DNA of 64,000 nucleotides, from NCBI RefSeq assembly GCF_003112535.1, contig NZ_BEWA01000002.1, forward strand, positions 496,001 to 560,000, in the 5' to 3' direction. This stretch comes from Streptomyces rishiriensis. GTDB lineage: Bacteria > Actinomycetota > Actinomycetes > Streptomycetales > Streptomycetaceae. Positions 42,201 through 51,105 of this stretch are shown piece after piece (the stretch's first letter is position 1; each line of letters starts with the position of its first letter). The notes beneath the pieces are model-generated. The model ran no database searches. It worked only from the letters and a program-made list of their open reading frames with translations, and had not been told where the DNA came from. The translations under genes were made by a program, and so were the position numbers.

Positions 42201-45200
42201 AGGAGGTCGCGTCGTAGGCGGCGTCGAGGTCGTGGGAGTGGAGCAGGCGCAGTTCGGTGGTGTTGCCGCGAGCGTCGGTGAGGCTGGTCTGCGCGGTGCC
42301 GCCGACCGGCGGGACGACCGTGGTGCGGTCGCCGCCGTAGATCGTCTTCGTGACGCCGAGGACGGTTCCCCCGTCGCCGTTGCCGGCGATCTGCTTCAGC
42401 TCGCTCACCCGGCCCAGACCGTCGTAGGTGTAGCGGTTCTGGGTCTCGACGGTCAGCGCGTTCTCGGGCTTGAACAGTGTGGTGGAGGGAGCGGTGGTGT
42501 CGGTGTAGTAGGTGGCGAACTCCTTCGCCTTCAAGCCGCGTTCGTCGTAGAAGGTGTCCGCGAGCAGCGTTCCGCCGTTCGGGCCGGGGGCCTGGGTCTG
42601 CCGGGGCCGCAGGAATCCGTCGTAGAAGGCGTAGGTCGTGTCCTGGGCGCCGTTGTTGCCGAGCGTCTTCGTCGCCACGACGACCGGCTTGTCGTCGGTG
42701 ATGGTGTAGCCGAACTCGTAGCTGGGGGTCTGGCCCGTGAGCCGGTCCGCCAGCCACACCTTCGCGGTGCGGCCCAGCGGGTCGTACGCGTAGGTGATGA
42801 CCTTGCCGTTGGTGTCGGTCTCCGTCAGCGGTTGCCCGCGCAGGGTGTCGTAGGCGGTGGTCGACGTCTGGGTGGTCGTGTTGTCACCCGTGGTGGCGGG
42901 CGGAGTGGTCACGGAGCTGCTGGTGGGAAAGCCGGTGGTCGGGTTGTAGGCGGTGGTGGTCGTCCTGCCGTCGGTGCGGGCGGACCTGGTGAGCGCGCCG
43001 TCGGAGGCGACGGTGACGTCGCCGGTCAGATCGGTGGTGGTCAGCGCCCGGCCGTAGCCGTCGTAGGTGGAGGTGGACTCCAGGTAGAGGGCGCTGGAAC
43101 CGCTGTACGTCTTGAGTTTCGCGGTCCTGGTGGCGTCGCCCTTGGTCGCCGCGGCGCCATAGGCCCCGCCGTCGTAGGCGGTTCGGACATCGGACATGAC
43201 GTCGTCGGGGCGGCTGGTGGTGGCGTCGCACGCCTTGGCGACCGTCTCGACCCGAGCGGGCGCGTCGACGGGGACGCTGCCGGAGACGTAGGTGGTGCGG
43301 GTGCACTGGTCGTCGGCCGCGGTCGTGGTGTCTCCGAGATCCTCGGTTCGGGTGACCAGGCCGGTGGTGGCGTCGTGGGTGTCGGACGTTGCGGTGGTGC
43401 GCCACTTGACGCCGGCGCCGTCGTCGAGCGAGGTCCAGGACCTGCTCGAGTCGTTGCCGGTGAGGTTGGCCGTGACGGTGCCCCAGGTTCGGACCTTCTT
43501 CGCGGTCTCCTTGTACCAGGGACGGTTCACCGTTTTGGTGAGCACCTTGCCGTCGGGAGCGGAGTAGGTGAGGGTCTTGTACGCGAAGCCCGCCTGCGAC
43601 TCGTGGTCGGTGATCGGGTCGCCTTCCCCCGCCCCGAGGGTGACCGAGACGCTCTTCGTGCCGCCGGAGGTGGACTTGCGGTCGCCGTCCATGCCGCGCA
43701 GGAAGTAGGTGTCGGTCTGCGACTTCATCGCCGGGGCGCCGCCCTGGCCGCCGGTGCGCACCCGCACATGGCCGTAACCGCGCCACTGCGACCAGGTCTT
43801 GGACTTCTCCTTGGTCATCCCGTCGTCATCGTCGTAGTGCCAGGCCGCGCCGTCCAGGTAGTCGTACATGGTGACCTGGTCGGGGGCGCCGCCCGTGCGG
43901 TCGGTGGAGGTGACCGTCTTCACGACGTACTTGTTGAACCACTGGCGGTCGGGATCGTCGGTGGAGCTGCCGCCGATGTACTGCGGGAAGCAACGGGTGG
44001 TGTTGGTCTCCGGGGTGGTCAGCGCGGTGGCGTCGCAGACCGGCTCCGAATAGCCGACGTCTGTCTGGCCGCCCGACTCGTCCGCCACGGTGGACAGCCG
44101 GGACTTGATGTAGGGGGCGTAGCCGTCTCCGATCTTGTCGAGGCGGTTGGCGAGCTGGGTGTAGCCGAAGGTGACCTTCGGCAGGGTGATCGAGGCCGTG
44201 CCGTTGTAGCCGGTGCGCTGGACGGAGTCGAGCAGCAGCTGGTAGTCGGTGTCGGCCATGCCCCAGCGGTGGGTGAGCTTCCAGCCGTCGACGTTGCTGT
44301 AGGAGCCCGACGCCAGGACCTGGGTGGTGACGGACGTCAGCCGCTTGCGGGTGAAGAACGCCGGGGAGAACCGGCCTTTGTCGCAGTCGGTGTCCGCCTC
44401 GCAGTTCAGGTCCCACGGGGTGTCGTACCAGTACTGCGAGCCCGTGGAGATGGACGAGCAGGTGGTCGAGCTGTCGGGGATGCACCGCTCGCTGTTGGTG
44501 AAGTTCACCTTCGCGAGCGCCTTCGCCGAGTACACGGCCGTGGACTTCAGGCCGTACTCGATGCGGTCCAGGGTGCCGCCGCGGACATAGGGGGTGTCGT
44601 CGGCCGCCTTGAGGTTGCGGCCGTAGGAGTTGGTCTCCTTGTCGTAGTAGTAGGCGACCGCGTTGCCGTGCGGGTCGACGACGTAGTCCAGGTTCCAACG
44701 CCAGCCCTGTTGGCACCAGGACGCCGCGAACGTGGAGGCGTTGCAGGGCTCACCGGAGTTGTTGCCGAAGACGGGCACGGTCCAGGTCGAGTCGGTGGTC
44801 TCGTTGCCGCTCGCCCAGCCGGGCAGCCGGTTGTAGCCGAAGTAGTACTGCGTCCCGTCGGGGCTCGTCACCCGCCAGTACTCGTCGTTGCGGGCGCCGT
44901 TGGAGCGGACGTCCGCCGTGGTGCCGTAGATGCGGTCGACCTTCGTGCCGTCGTCGTTCTGCAGCTTGAAGGAGTTGGCTCCGGTGGGCACCAGTTCGCC
45001 GCCGGAGCCGTTGAGGGAAAGCGTCGCGTTGTCGTACGCCCAGCAAAGGTCGCCCGGCTTGCTGCCGTCGGCGTTGGCGACGCCGTCGTCCGCGCACCCC
45101 TTGTAGCTGCGCTCGATGAAGCCGGGCGAGAGGTCGAAGCCGTCGCCGACCCAGGAGGCCTGGTTGTTGGTGTTTCCCGTGCGGCCGTCGATGCCGCCGG

Positions 45201-46050
45201 AGGAGTAGGACAGACCGACCTGCGGTGTCAGGCCTCCTGGCACCTGCGGTACCGCCATGTCGTACGACCACGCGAACGAGCCGCTGCTCTGGTCCGTGCT
45301 CCAGGTCGACGAGGCGGACAGCGACGTGGCCTTGTAGTCGCCCTTGTCGCCGCCGGCCGACGCGGTCGCCGCCAGGACGGTCGCGGTGTTCGCGCTGAGG
45401 GGGACCGCGTCCGTTCGCAGTGTCTGCTTCTCGGTGTCGTTGACGGTCGCGACCGGCTGGACCGAACGGCACTGTGGCTTCTGTGGGGTGGTCAGCGCAC
45501 AGGCGGGCAGCCTCACGAGGGTCAGCCGGTCCGCGTAGCCGCCGCCGTACAGACCGGCGAAGGAGGAGTAGTCGAGTGCGGCGCGCACCTTGCCTGCGTG
45601 CTGTGCCCTGTCCCGGCCGGGGGTCAGGGTGAAGACCGGCCCGTCGACCCCCGTCCTGCGCGCCGCAGCGCGGGGCAGCGAGGTCACGGTGTACGTGCCG
45701 GTCGCCGCGTCCGCGGAGCGCTCGACCTTGGTGTCCAGGGTGAGCGGGAGTCCCTTGACGCGCGTCGTCTCCTGGCGCAGCGTGACCGCCGCCGCGTTCG
45801 CCTCGGGCCACCTGGTGGCGGGCGCCTCGGCGGGCGTGCGGGGCCCCTTGGTCAGTTTGCGGGGCACCGCCTTGCCCGCCGGACCGCCCGCGACCGGGGA
45901 CTCGGACTTCGGCAGCGCCGGCTTCGTCCAGCCCTGGGCTACGGCGGGCACACCCGACGCCTGGAGCAGGGTCGCGGTCAGCACGGCGGCCGTGGCCATG
46001 GCCACCCGGCGCCAGGGCCTGCCCGTTCTCTCGCGTGATCTGGTCTTCAT
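39199..46050 (-). CDS. RHS/YD-repeat polymorphic toxin with Hint domain
   Basis: 2283-residue secreted toxin. Twin-Arg-poor signal region (RPWRRVAMATAAVLTATLLQ), SpvB/Tc-like N-terminal part (YDMAVPQVPGGLTPQVGLSY), many YD repeats (LGRTAKVW, GRKTELRD and similar), RHS core near residues 1780-1855 (GAREYDPATGRFLSVDP and NPLTYSDPAG), Hint autoprotease from Cys~2029 (CNSFVPGTEVLMADG to VLVHN, ~2174), then a ~108-residue C-terminal toxin. Toxin landmarks: KKDAGHRAADFVV, VQMPGEMNGKAGRFEWLVE and LITHQRFVNGG; I cannot name the family. ATG 46050 has GGAGGA 12 bases upstream. Overlaps the immunity gene; the LamG gene upstream is a likely partner. Confidence 0.92.
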   Translation of the reverse strand: MKTRSRERTGRPWRRVAMATAAVLTATLLQASGVPAVAQGWTKPALPKSESPVAGGPAGKAVPRKLTKGPRTPAEAPATRWPEANAAAVTLRQETTRVKGLPLTLDTKVERSADAATGTYTVTSLPRAAARRTGVDGPVFTLTPGRDRAQHAGKVRAALDYSSFAGLYGGGYADRLTLVRLPACALTTPQKPQCRSVQPVATVNDTEKQTLRTDAVPLSANTATVLAATASAGGDKGDYKATSLSASSTWSTDQSSGSFAWSYDMAVPQVPGGLTPQVGLSYSSGGIDGRTGNTNNQASWVGDGFDLSPGFIERSYKGCADDGVANADGSKPGDLCWAYDNATLSLNGSGGELVPTGANSFKLQNDDGTKVDRIYGTTADVRSNGARNDEYWRVTSPDGTQYYFGYNRLPGWASGNETTDSTWTVPVFGNNSGEPCNASTFAASWCQQGWRWNLDYVVDPHGNAVAYYYDKETNSYGRNLKAADDTPYVRGGTLDRIEYGLKSTAVYSAKALAKVNFTNSERCIPDSSTTCSSISTGSQYWYDTPWDLNCEADTDCDKGRFSPAFFTRKRLTSVTTQVLASGSYSNVDGWKLTHRWGMADTDYQLLLDSVQRTGYNGTASITLPKVTFGYTQLANRLDKIGDGYAPYIKSRLSTVADESGGQTDVGYSEPVCDATALTTPETNTTRCFPQYIGGSSTDDPDRQWFNKYVVKTVTSTDRTGGAPDQVTMYDYLDGAAWHYDDDDGMTKEKSKTWSQWRGYGHVRVRTGGQGGAPAMKSQTDTYFLRGMDGDRKSTSGGTKSVSVTLGAGEGDPITDHESQAGFAYKTLTYSAPDGKVLTKTVNRPWYKETAKKVRTWGTVTANLTGNDSSRSWTSLDDGAGVKWRTTATSDTHDATTGLVTRTEDLGDTTTAADDQCTRTTYVSGSVPVDAPARVETVAKACDATTSRPDDVMSDVRTAYDGGAYGAAATKGDATRTAKLKTYSGSSALYLESTSTYDGYGRALTTTDLTGDVTVASDGALTRSARTDGRTTTTAYNPTTGFPTSSSVTTPPATTGDNTTTQTSTTAYDTLRGQPLTETDTNGKVITYAYDPLGRTAKVWLADRLTGQTPSYEFGYTITDDKPVVVATKTLGNNGAQDTTYAFYDGFLRPRQTQAPGPNGGTLLADTFYDERGLKAKEFATYYTDTTAPSTTLFKPENALTVETQNRYTYDGLGRVSELKQIAGNGDGGTVLGVTKTIYGGDRTTVVPPVGGTAQTSLTDARGNTTELRLLHSHDLDAAYDATSYGYSPRGELTKVTDPAGNGWTWTYDLMGRLTDTTDPDKGAGHNDYDDRSHLTSTRDGRGTVLAYVYDGLGRKTELRDNSVTGALRAKWVYDTVAGAKGHLASSSRFSGTQEYKSSVVSYDRQYRPLRSSVTIPSSEGDLQGTYLSTTAYNASGTVQSVGYPKAGALAANTVTYTYEDHTLRPIGVSGPLNLTASTSYSLTGKPLQYAMAANGGKTTLETDTYQWGTQRLETSRVDRQDVTGVDQFNTYKYDEAGNVLSVSDTSRSGTDNQCFSYDYFGRLTEAWAQSATGCSTAPSSAVVGGPAPYWTSYRYDEVGNRLSETQHATASGAPDTSRTYHYPDPGKVRPHTLSSVDTTTGTVKSADSFTYDVGGFTHTRQLGNGTSQTLDWDAEGHLAKVTQPVEGGSDKVTDYLYDAEGNRLIGRTPTETTLYLGATEVTLAKGATTATGTRYFDVGGGHQAVQANDGSFSFTLADHHGTAQLSVNATSQALTQRRTVPFGGLRGTVPNTWTGTRGFVGGTTDTVTGLTHLGAREYDPATGRFLSVDPVFTPGDPQQMHGYTYANNNPLTYSDPAGTEIGSKPNSCQYDVKYCSKHEQQEVGYDAKSGTSDYHRGNIYKRSHAAKKHWVAQNTPVTKDIDKLADQYWSPRMNGEFTDDFWYNPVYESSTEGSACYGREGCRQAYLYVLHGGKDVDKAKEIAATYCVYNAEECNEKAAAVARGNVIRDAVATALLAYIGGAAGSEAKPCNSFVPGTEVLMADGTTKRIEDVRTGDKVLATDPKTGRTTVKTVTAEITGKGLKHLVRITLTIEVDGKKLTASITATDGHPFWVPELNEWIDATALTAGEHLHASIKAVVRITAVKRWTQPATVHNLTIADIHTYYVLAGQTPVLVHNSGPWCGVGSAEAQEIIQNAKGYGSGLKKDAGHRAADFVVGDIATKGVTTRLVGGDGVERLLVQMPGEMNGKAGRFEWLVERGGSGNLITHQRFVNGGSMNGIPNKP

Positions 46051-46182
46051 GGGGGTCGTCGTTCCTCCCGTTCGAGTGCTCCGGGGCGGCGGGGAACCGC
46101 GCACGGCGGAGCGAAGAATTCGGCTGGGGAGCGGGACGGGCCGCGATCGGCGGCGCGTCCCGCTCCCGGGCGGCCGTGCCGG

Positions 46183-49100
46183 TCAGTCGCCGCTGGGCAC
46201 GACCGTCTCCACACCCGGCTGGCCGGCGGCAAGGTGGTCGATCTGTGTCTCGGTCAGGGCGCCCTGGAAGATCCAGACGTCGGAGAGCGAACCGGGGAAG
46301 TACTGGCCTGGCGTGGCGCCGGCCGTGTCCCGCCCGAGTTGCAGGGTCCTGGCCGCCTTGTAGGTCAGTACGTTGTCGGACCACGAGACGGCGTCGGCGC
46401 AGCTCGCGTCGTCCTGCGTCCCGTCGCCGTCGGCGTCGGCGCAGGCCGTCTCCTGGAGTTCGCCGTTGACATAGAGGCTGAGCTCCTTGGAGAAACCGTC
46501 GTAGACGAGCGCCACGTGGTTCCAGTCGGTGGGGCTGTAGAACAGGCCGTTGCCGACGTCGGTGACCGCGGCCGAGTCGCTGTCGGAGTCGGCCGTGGCG
46601 ATCCGCCAGCGGCCGGGATCGGTCGCCGGGGTGGCGCTGGGCTCGTAGCGCACCGCGAACGCGCTCTTCTTGGAACCCGGGGCGCTCACGACGGTGACCG
46701 GACTCGTCGGGACGGCGGCTGTCTGGACGAACGCGCTCACGGTGAAGCTGGCGCTGGTGTCCACCGGCACCACCGCGGCAGCCGCGTAGTCGTCCGTGCC
46801 GTCGAGTGTGACGGTGCCGTCGACCCCACCCAGGCCGGCGTCGACCCCGTCCTTGCCTGCCTGGGCTCCGTTGTACAGGGTCATGGAGTCACCCGACGAC
46901 GACGCGTCGGGTGACGTCAGTGGGCTGCCGGTGGCCGACTCGAACTTCCAGCGTCCCTTGACCACCGCGCGCTGCTTGAACAGCTGCTGCACCTCACCGG
47001 CCGACACCGGCCGGTCGAACAGCCGCACGTCGTCGATCTGGCCGGGGAAGAACGAGGTGGCCTTGCCCTCGAAGGCGCTGGCGCCGATCTGCATCGCACC
47101 CCCGGCGTACCAGGTCGAGGGAAGGACGGCGGTGCCGGCCAGAGTTCCGTTGACGTACAGCGAGAGCGTGTGGGCGACGGTGTCCTGCACGCCCACCAGA
47201 TGCGTCCACTCACCGCCGTAGGCGGTGGTGCCCGTGGGCTGGAGCGCCCGAACCACGGTGGAGTCCGAGGTGTCGGCGCTGTGCTGGTTGAACACCCAGC
47301 GGTCGTAGGCGTTGGAGTAGTACAGCTCCGGCCCGGTCACCACGGTACCGATCTGTGAGGCGACGGTCGCGGCGTGGGCCGGTTTGGTCTTCGCCAGCTT
47401 CACCCAGGCCGACACGGCGAAGCTGTAGGAGGTGTTGACCATCGGGGTTCCCGTGGCGGCGTAGCCGTCGGCGCCGTCCAGGGTGAGCGCGTTGCCGTCC
47501 ACTCCGGCCGCGCCGGTGGTGGCGCCCCCCTTGAGGACGGCCGGATTCACGTCGGCCCGGCCGCTCAGCGCGGGCGCGTCGGCCGCGTCGTCCATGTGGA
47601 AGACCATCCGGGCCGGACGGCCGCCACTCGTGTTCGAGGTGTACAGGCTCGACACCTCGGCGGCCGCCAGCGGCTTTTCGAAGGTCTTCAGCTCGTCGAT
47701 GGCGCCGGGGAAGAACGACGCGGGCGCGCCACCGGTCAGTCCGGCGCCGATCGCCATGCCACGCCGTGCGTTCCATGGGGTGCTGTAGGCCGCCGTCCCG
47801 GCCAGGGCGCCGTTGACGTACAGCTTCAGCAGCTTCTCGCCGGCGGCGTAGACGCCGACCAGATGGGTCCACTCGCCTGCCTTGACGCCGCCGGCGGCAG
47901 CCTGCGTGGCCTGGACCGGGGTGCCGGCGGCGGTGTCGGCACTGTACTGGGTGAACGTCCAGCGGTCGCTGGTCTTGGCGTAGGACAGCTCGAAGCCCGG
48001 TTTGTTGTTGCCCTGTTGGGAGGCGACGACCGCGGATCCGGACGGCATGGCGGACAGCTTCACCCAAGCGGACACGGAGTAGCTGATGTCGGTGTTGACG
48101 GTGGCGATGTCGGTGGCGGCGTAGTCGTCGACTCCGTCGAACTGCACCGCCTTGCCGAACTTGCCCTCGACGTTCGGTGTGGGGCCGCCGTGCAGGGTTG
48201 CGGGCTGCTCGGGCGCGCTGCCCGCCGCCTGGCCGGCGCCGGCCGCCTCGTTCATCGACCAGTCGGCCCGTTCGAGCTGACCCGCCTTGACCCGGAACTG
48301 GTAGGTGCGGATCTCGGAGGCGTTGCCGGCGGTGTCGAAGGAGCGTGCGGTGAAGGTGTTGAGGCCCGGCTTGAGCGGCAGTACGGGGACGGTCTTGGCC
48401 GCTCCGGCCGACGTCGTGATGGCGTTGGCGGAGACCGGGTCGCCGTTGAGGCCGTACCAGTACTTCGTCACGTCGGAGACCGCGCCGGTGACCGTGAAGT
48501 TGCCGTACTGGCCCACTCCGTCGTACCAGGGATCGTCGGGGTCCTCGGGGTTCGAGGCCGGGTAGACGGCCGAGGAGATCGTCGGCGCCTTGGGCACGCT
48601 CGTGTCGTAGACGAAGTAGCAGCCGTTCGCACCCGTGGACGACCACGGCGAGTACTGGGCGCCGTCGTAGGAGCGGACGTACCAGTTCACCGTCTTGTTG
48701 GTGGGGATGGAGGACGGCAGGGTGAGCACGAAGTCGGAGCCGGACTTCTTCGCCGTGCTCAGGGCGGGCTTCCAACGGGCGATCACGCCCTTGCCGTCAC
48801 CGGCGTCCCAACTCGCGGCGAACTGTACGGAGACGGAGTCGCCGTCCGGGTCGGTGACGTCGTTGGCGTAGATCTTGCCCAGTGTGCGCACCCGCGCGGC
48901 GCCGGCGGCCGCCTTGCACGATCCGCCGTACTCCATGGTCAGCTGAGACGTCTTGACCTGCGGCGGCGGGCGGTTGTACTGCACACGCAGGTAGGCGTCG
49001 TCCGAGAACCGCTTCCACGCGTATCCGTCCGACTCGCTCGACCCCTTCATGCCGAAGGTCATCGTCGACCACTTCTTGTCCGCCGCCTGCTGCACCGCGG

Positions 49101-50586
49101 CCTTCACGTCGAACTCCGCGTCCTTCGCCGCGCAGCCGGTGAAGCCGTAGGCGAAGGACGCCGTCCTGAGGTGGTCGATCCAGAAACCGGATGCGTTCTG
49201 CGAGTTCCAGGTGGTAGCGGAGGAGATGTCCTTGGTGCGCCACAGCTCGACGCTGCGGTCCGAGCAGGACGCCGACCAGGTGTTGCGGACCACGAACTCC
49301 GCCTGCAGCACGGTCCGCCCGGCGAACTTCGAGGTGGGGATGCGGTAGAAGAGCCGCTTGGTGTCGTTCGGAGCGCAGTACGACCAGTCGCAGTAGCCGA
49401 GGCCCGCGTCCGGGTCGCCGTTGAACTTCCACTGCGGCGAGGACGCCCAGTACTTGGAGGCCATCGTCCACGCCGAGGCCTTGGGGGAGTACCACTGGGG
49501 GTCGATGAACACGGGGTACACCGTGTTCTTGCCCCTGAGCACACCGCGGTCGGGCGTCAGCACCAGCGCGTCCTGCCCAGCGGGAACGTCGACGCCGACC
49601 GGCGCCACGTTCGCGGACTCCGCGGCGACGGCCTCGGACTCGGCGGGACCGACGGTGGCGGCAGAAGCGGCAGCGGCAGAGGGAGAGGTAACGGTGGTGC
49701 GGGCGTCGGCGGTCGTCGCGCGCTTCGGGGTGGCCGGCGGCGCGTGCGGAGCGAGCCCGGCGGGAGACTGCGGCGTGGTGTCCGGGGCCTCGGTGCTGGA
49801 GTCCCACATCACCGGGCGAGGGGCCTCGAAGACCGCGCCTTTGGCGCCGTCGTCGATCGCTGCCAGGCCGCCCTCGGCGGTCTCCTCGACCTGCATGCCC
49901 TCGGCGTTCATCTTCAAGCGCAGGGTGCTCAGTTCGGCGCTCGCCGCCGCCTCGGCGGACTTGACGACCAGGAGCTGGGTGAACCCGTCCTGCTGTGCCG
50001 TCATCCGCAGATCGACGCCGGGCAGCACCTCCGGGTAGGTGACGGCGCTTCCGTTCAACTCCGGGACGGGCAGCTCACCGGGCCAGGACAGAGCCAGCTC
50101 GCGGCCGTTCCTCGCCATCCGCACCAGCGGGGCCGACCCCCCACCGGAGAAGGTCAGGCCGACGGTCGTGACCTTGGGCGCCACCGTCCCGTTCGCTCCG
50201 CGGGTCAGGGTGGTGTCGATGTCCCGCCACACACCGTCCACCCGGGTCCGCACCGGACGCAGGTGTTCCCGTGCCTCCAGGTGTCCTTCGGGGGTGGCGT
50301 AGACCTCGCTGCTCTCGCCCCGAAGGGAGGTGATCTCCACGGGTTTGCCCGTGCGCGCGGCCTCCGCCAGCGCCTTGGTGTCCTCGCCCGCCCCGTCGTC
50401 CGCGGCCGTCCTGGCCTTTGCCCCCGTGTCAGCGGTCCCGACGGCCTTGACGGCTTCCCCGGGCGAGGCGTCAGCCCTCTCACCCACTGCAAGAGCGCTG
50501 TGGGACGCGCCCGCCGCCAGAGTCAAGGCGGCGCAGAGAATCGCGCCGGCGGTGTGCAGCCGACGTCTCCCCCCATGCGTATTCAT
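46183..50586 (-). CDS. Secreted multi-LamG protein, partner of the RHS toxin
   Basis: 1467 residues. Signal peptide (TAGAILCAALTLAAGASHSA), an N-terminal part with an unusual DUF-like region (GVWRDIDTTLTRGANGTVAP; TVYPVFIDPQWYSPKASAW), a central domain with WYVRSYDGAQYSPWSS, and three LamG/concanavalin-like jelly rolls at about residues 770-980, 1000-1205 and 1205-1460. Each shows FDGVDDYAAT or LDGADGYAATG and a closing FFPG-ID(E/D) segment. This architecture often precedes RHS toxin genes in Streptomyces, probably for surface display or carbohydrate binding. ATG has GGGGGAG eight bases upstream; 132 bp separates it from the toxin gene. Confidence 0.9.
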   Translation of the reverse strand: MNTHGGRRRLHTAGAILCAALTLAAGASHSALAVGERADASPGEAVKAVGTADTGAKARTAADDGAGEDTKALAEAARTGKPVEITSLRGESSEVYATPEGHLEAREHLRPVRTRVDGVWRDIDTTLTRGANGTVAPKVTTVGLTFSGGGSAPLVRMARNGRELALSWPGELPVPELNGSAVTYPEVLPGVDLRMTAQQDGFTQLLVVKSAEAAASAELSTLRLKMNAEGMQVEETAEGGLAAIDDGAKGAVFEAPRPVMWDSSTEAPDTTPQSPAGLAPHAPPATPKRATTADARTTVTSPSAAAASAATVGPAESEAVAAESANVAPVGVDVPAGQDALVLTPDRGVLRGKNTVYPVFIDPQWYSPKASAWTMASKYWASSPQWKFNGDPDAGLGYCDWSYCAPNDTKRLFYRIPTSKFAGRTVLQAEFVVRNTWSASCSDRSVELWRTKDISSATTWNSQNASGFWIDHLRTASFAYGFTGCAAKDAEFDVKAAVQQAADKKWSTMTFGMKGSSESDGYAWKRFSDDAYLRVQYNRPPPQVKTSQLTMEYGGSCKAAAGAARVRTLGKIYANDVTDPDGDSVSVQFAASWDAGDGKGVIARWKPALSTAKKSGSDFVLTLPSSIPTNKTVNWYVRSYDGAQYSPWSSTGANGCYFVYDTSVPKAPTISSAVYPASNPEDPDDPWYDGVGQYGNFTVTGAVSDVTKYWYGLNGDPVSANAITTSAGAAKTVPVLPLKPGLNTFTARSFDTAGNASEIRTYQFRVKAGQLERADWSMNEAAGAGQAAGSAPEQPATLHGGPTPNVEGKFGKAVQFDGVDDYAATDIATVNTDISYSVSAWVKLSAMPSGSAVVASQQGNNKPGFELSYAKTSDRWTFTQYSADTAAGTPVQATQAAAGGVKAGEWTHLVGVYAAGEKLLKLYVNGALAGTAAYSTPWNARRGMAIGAGLTGGAPASFFPGAIDELKTFEKPLAAAEVSSLYTSNTSGGRPARMVFHMDDAADAPALSGRADVNPAVLKGGATTGAAGVDGNALTLDGADGYAATGTPMVNTSYSFAVSAWVKLAKTKPAHAATVASQIGTVVTGPELYYSNAYDRWVFNQHSADTSDSTVVRALQPTGTTAYGGEWTHLVGVQDTVAHTLSLYVNGTLAGTAVLPSTWYAGGAMQIGASAFEGKATSFFPGQIDDVRLFDRPVSAGEVQQLFKQRAVVKGRWKFESATGSPLTSPDASSSGDSMTLYNGAQAGKDGVDAGLGGVDGTVTLDGTDDYAAAAVVPVDTSASFTVSAFVQTAAVPTSPVTVVSAPGSKKSAFAVRYEPSATPATDPGRWRIATADSDSDSAAVTDVGNGLFYSPTDWNHVALVYDGFSKELSLYVNGELQETACADADGDGTQDDASCADAVSWSDNVLTYKAARTLQLGRDTAGATPGQYFPGSLSDVWIFQGALTETQIDHLAAGQPGVETVVPSGD

Positions 50587-50897
50587 ATGAACTACTCCCC
50601 CGCCAGGCGCTGTTGAGCTGTGCCTGGTTATGTTCGATCAAGTGGCCGAATCGCAAGATACGAGCACGACCGATCTGTTCACCAGGGACTCACAAGCGGA
50701 CAAAGCTCATCACAGTCACCAAGCAAGCACAGCCGGGGGGATGACATGCCTCACGTTTGGTCGCTGAATTCGCCGCAATTCGAGGCCGGTGCCCTGATTC
50801 GTTCAGGACACGGGACTTCACCGGACAGTGACCGGCCGGTCCTCGTCGTCGTCAACACGGCGGTGGCGCAAGGGGATTGGCGTAGCGAGTCGGCTGG
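50587..50897. other. Intergenic region upstream of LamG-toxin operon
   Basis: 311 bp. On the minus strand it should hold the promoter of the LamG gene; on the plus strand GGGGGG precedes a possible small reading from 50746. No operator dyad was recognised. Confidence 0.4.
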
Positions 50898-51105
50898 TCA
50901 TGCTCGGGTCGCGTCCGTCCGGGGAGCGCCGGTGGACCGTCCCGAAGTCCCCGCCCCCGCCCCCTCCCCCGCCCCCGTGCTCTCCTTCGACCGGAACGCC
51001 CTGCGGTATCCCTGTGGGCTCGTTCCGGCGACCTTGCGGAAGCATTCCCGGAAGGCGGTCGGGGAGCCGAAGCCCGTCTGGGCGGCGATCCGTTCCACCG
51101 GGTAG
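50746..51105 (+). CDS. Possible small protein overlapping AraC gene
   Basis: 119 codons from ATG 50746 behind GGGGGG. The first ~45 residues (PHVWSLNSPQFEAGALIRSG, PVLVVVNTAVAQGDW) look protein-like with modest G/C at third positions, but the second half runs antisense over the regulator gene and reads as a shadow. Either a shorter gene with a different end, a decayed one, or chance. Confidence 0.25.
   Translation: MPHVWSLNSPQFEAGALIRSGHGTSPDSDRPVLVVVNTAVAQGDWRSESAGHARVASVRGAPVDRPEVPAPAPSPAPVLSFDRNALRYPCGLVPATLRKHSRKAVGEPKPVWAAIRSTG

Noticed and set aside
41905..46038. A 1377-codon open reading on the plus strand, antisense to the RHS gene
   Set aside because: It is the mirror of a highly biased coding strand: composition is Val/Gly/Arg repeats, no domain is visible, and the minus-strand protein has clear RHS, Hint and signal features.
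47374..50616. A 1080-codon plus-strand reading opposite the LamG gene
   Set aside because: Low-complexity Arg/Gly/Val sequence without motifs, fully overlapping a convincing three-LamG protein with its own ribosome site.
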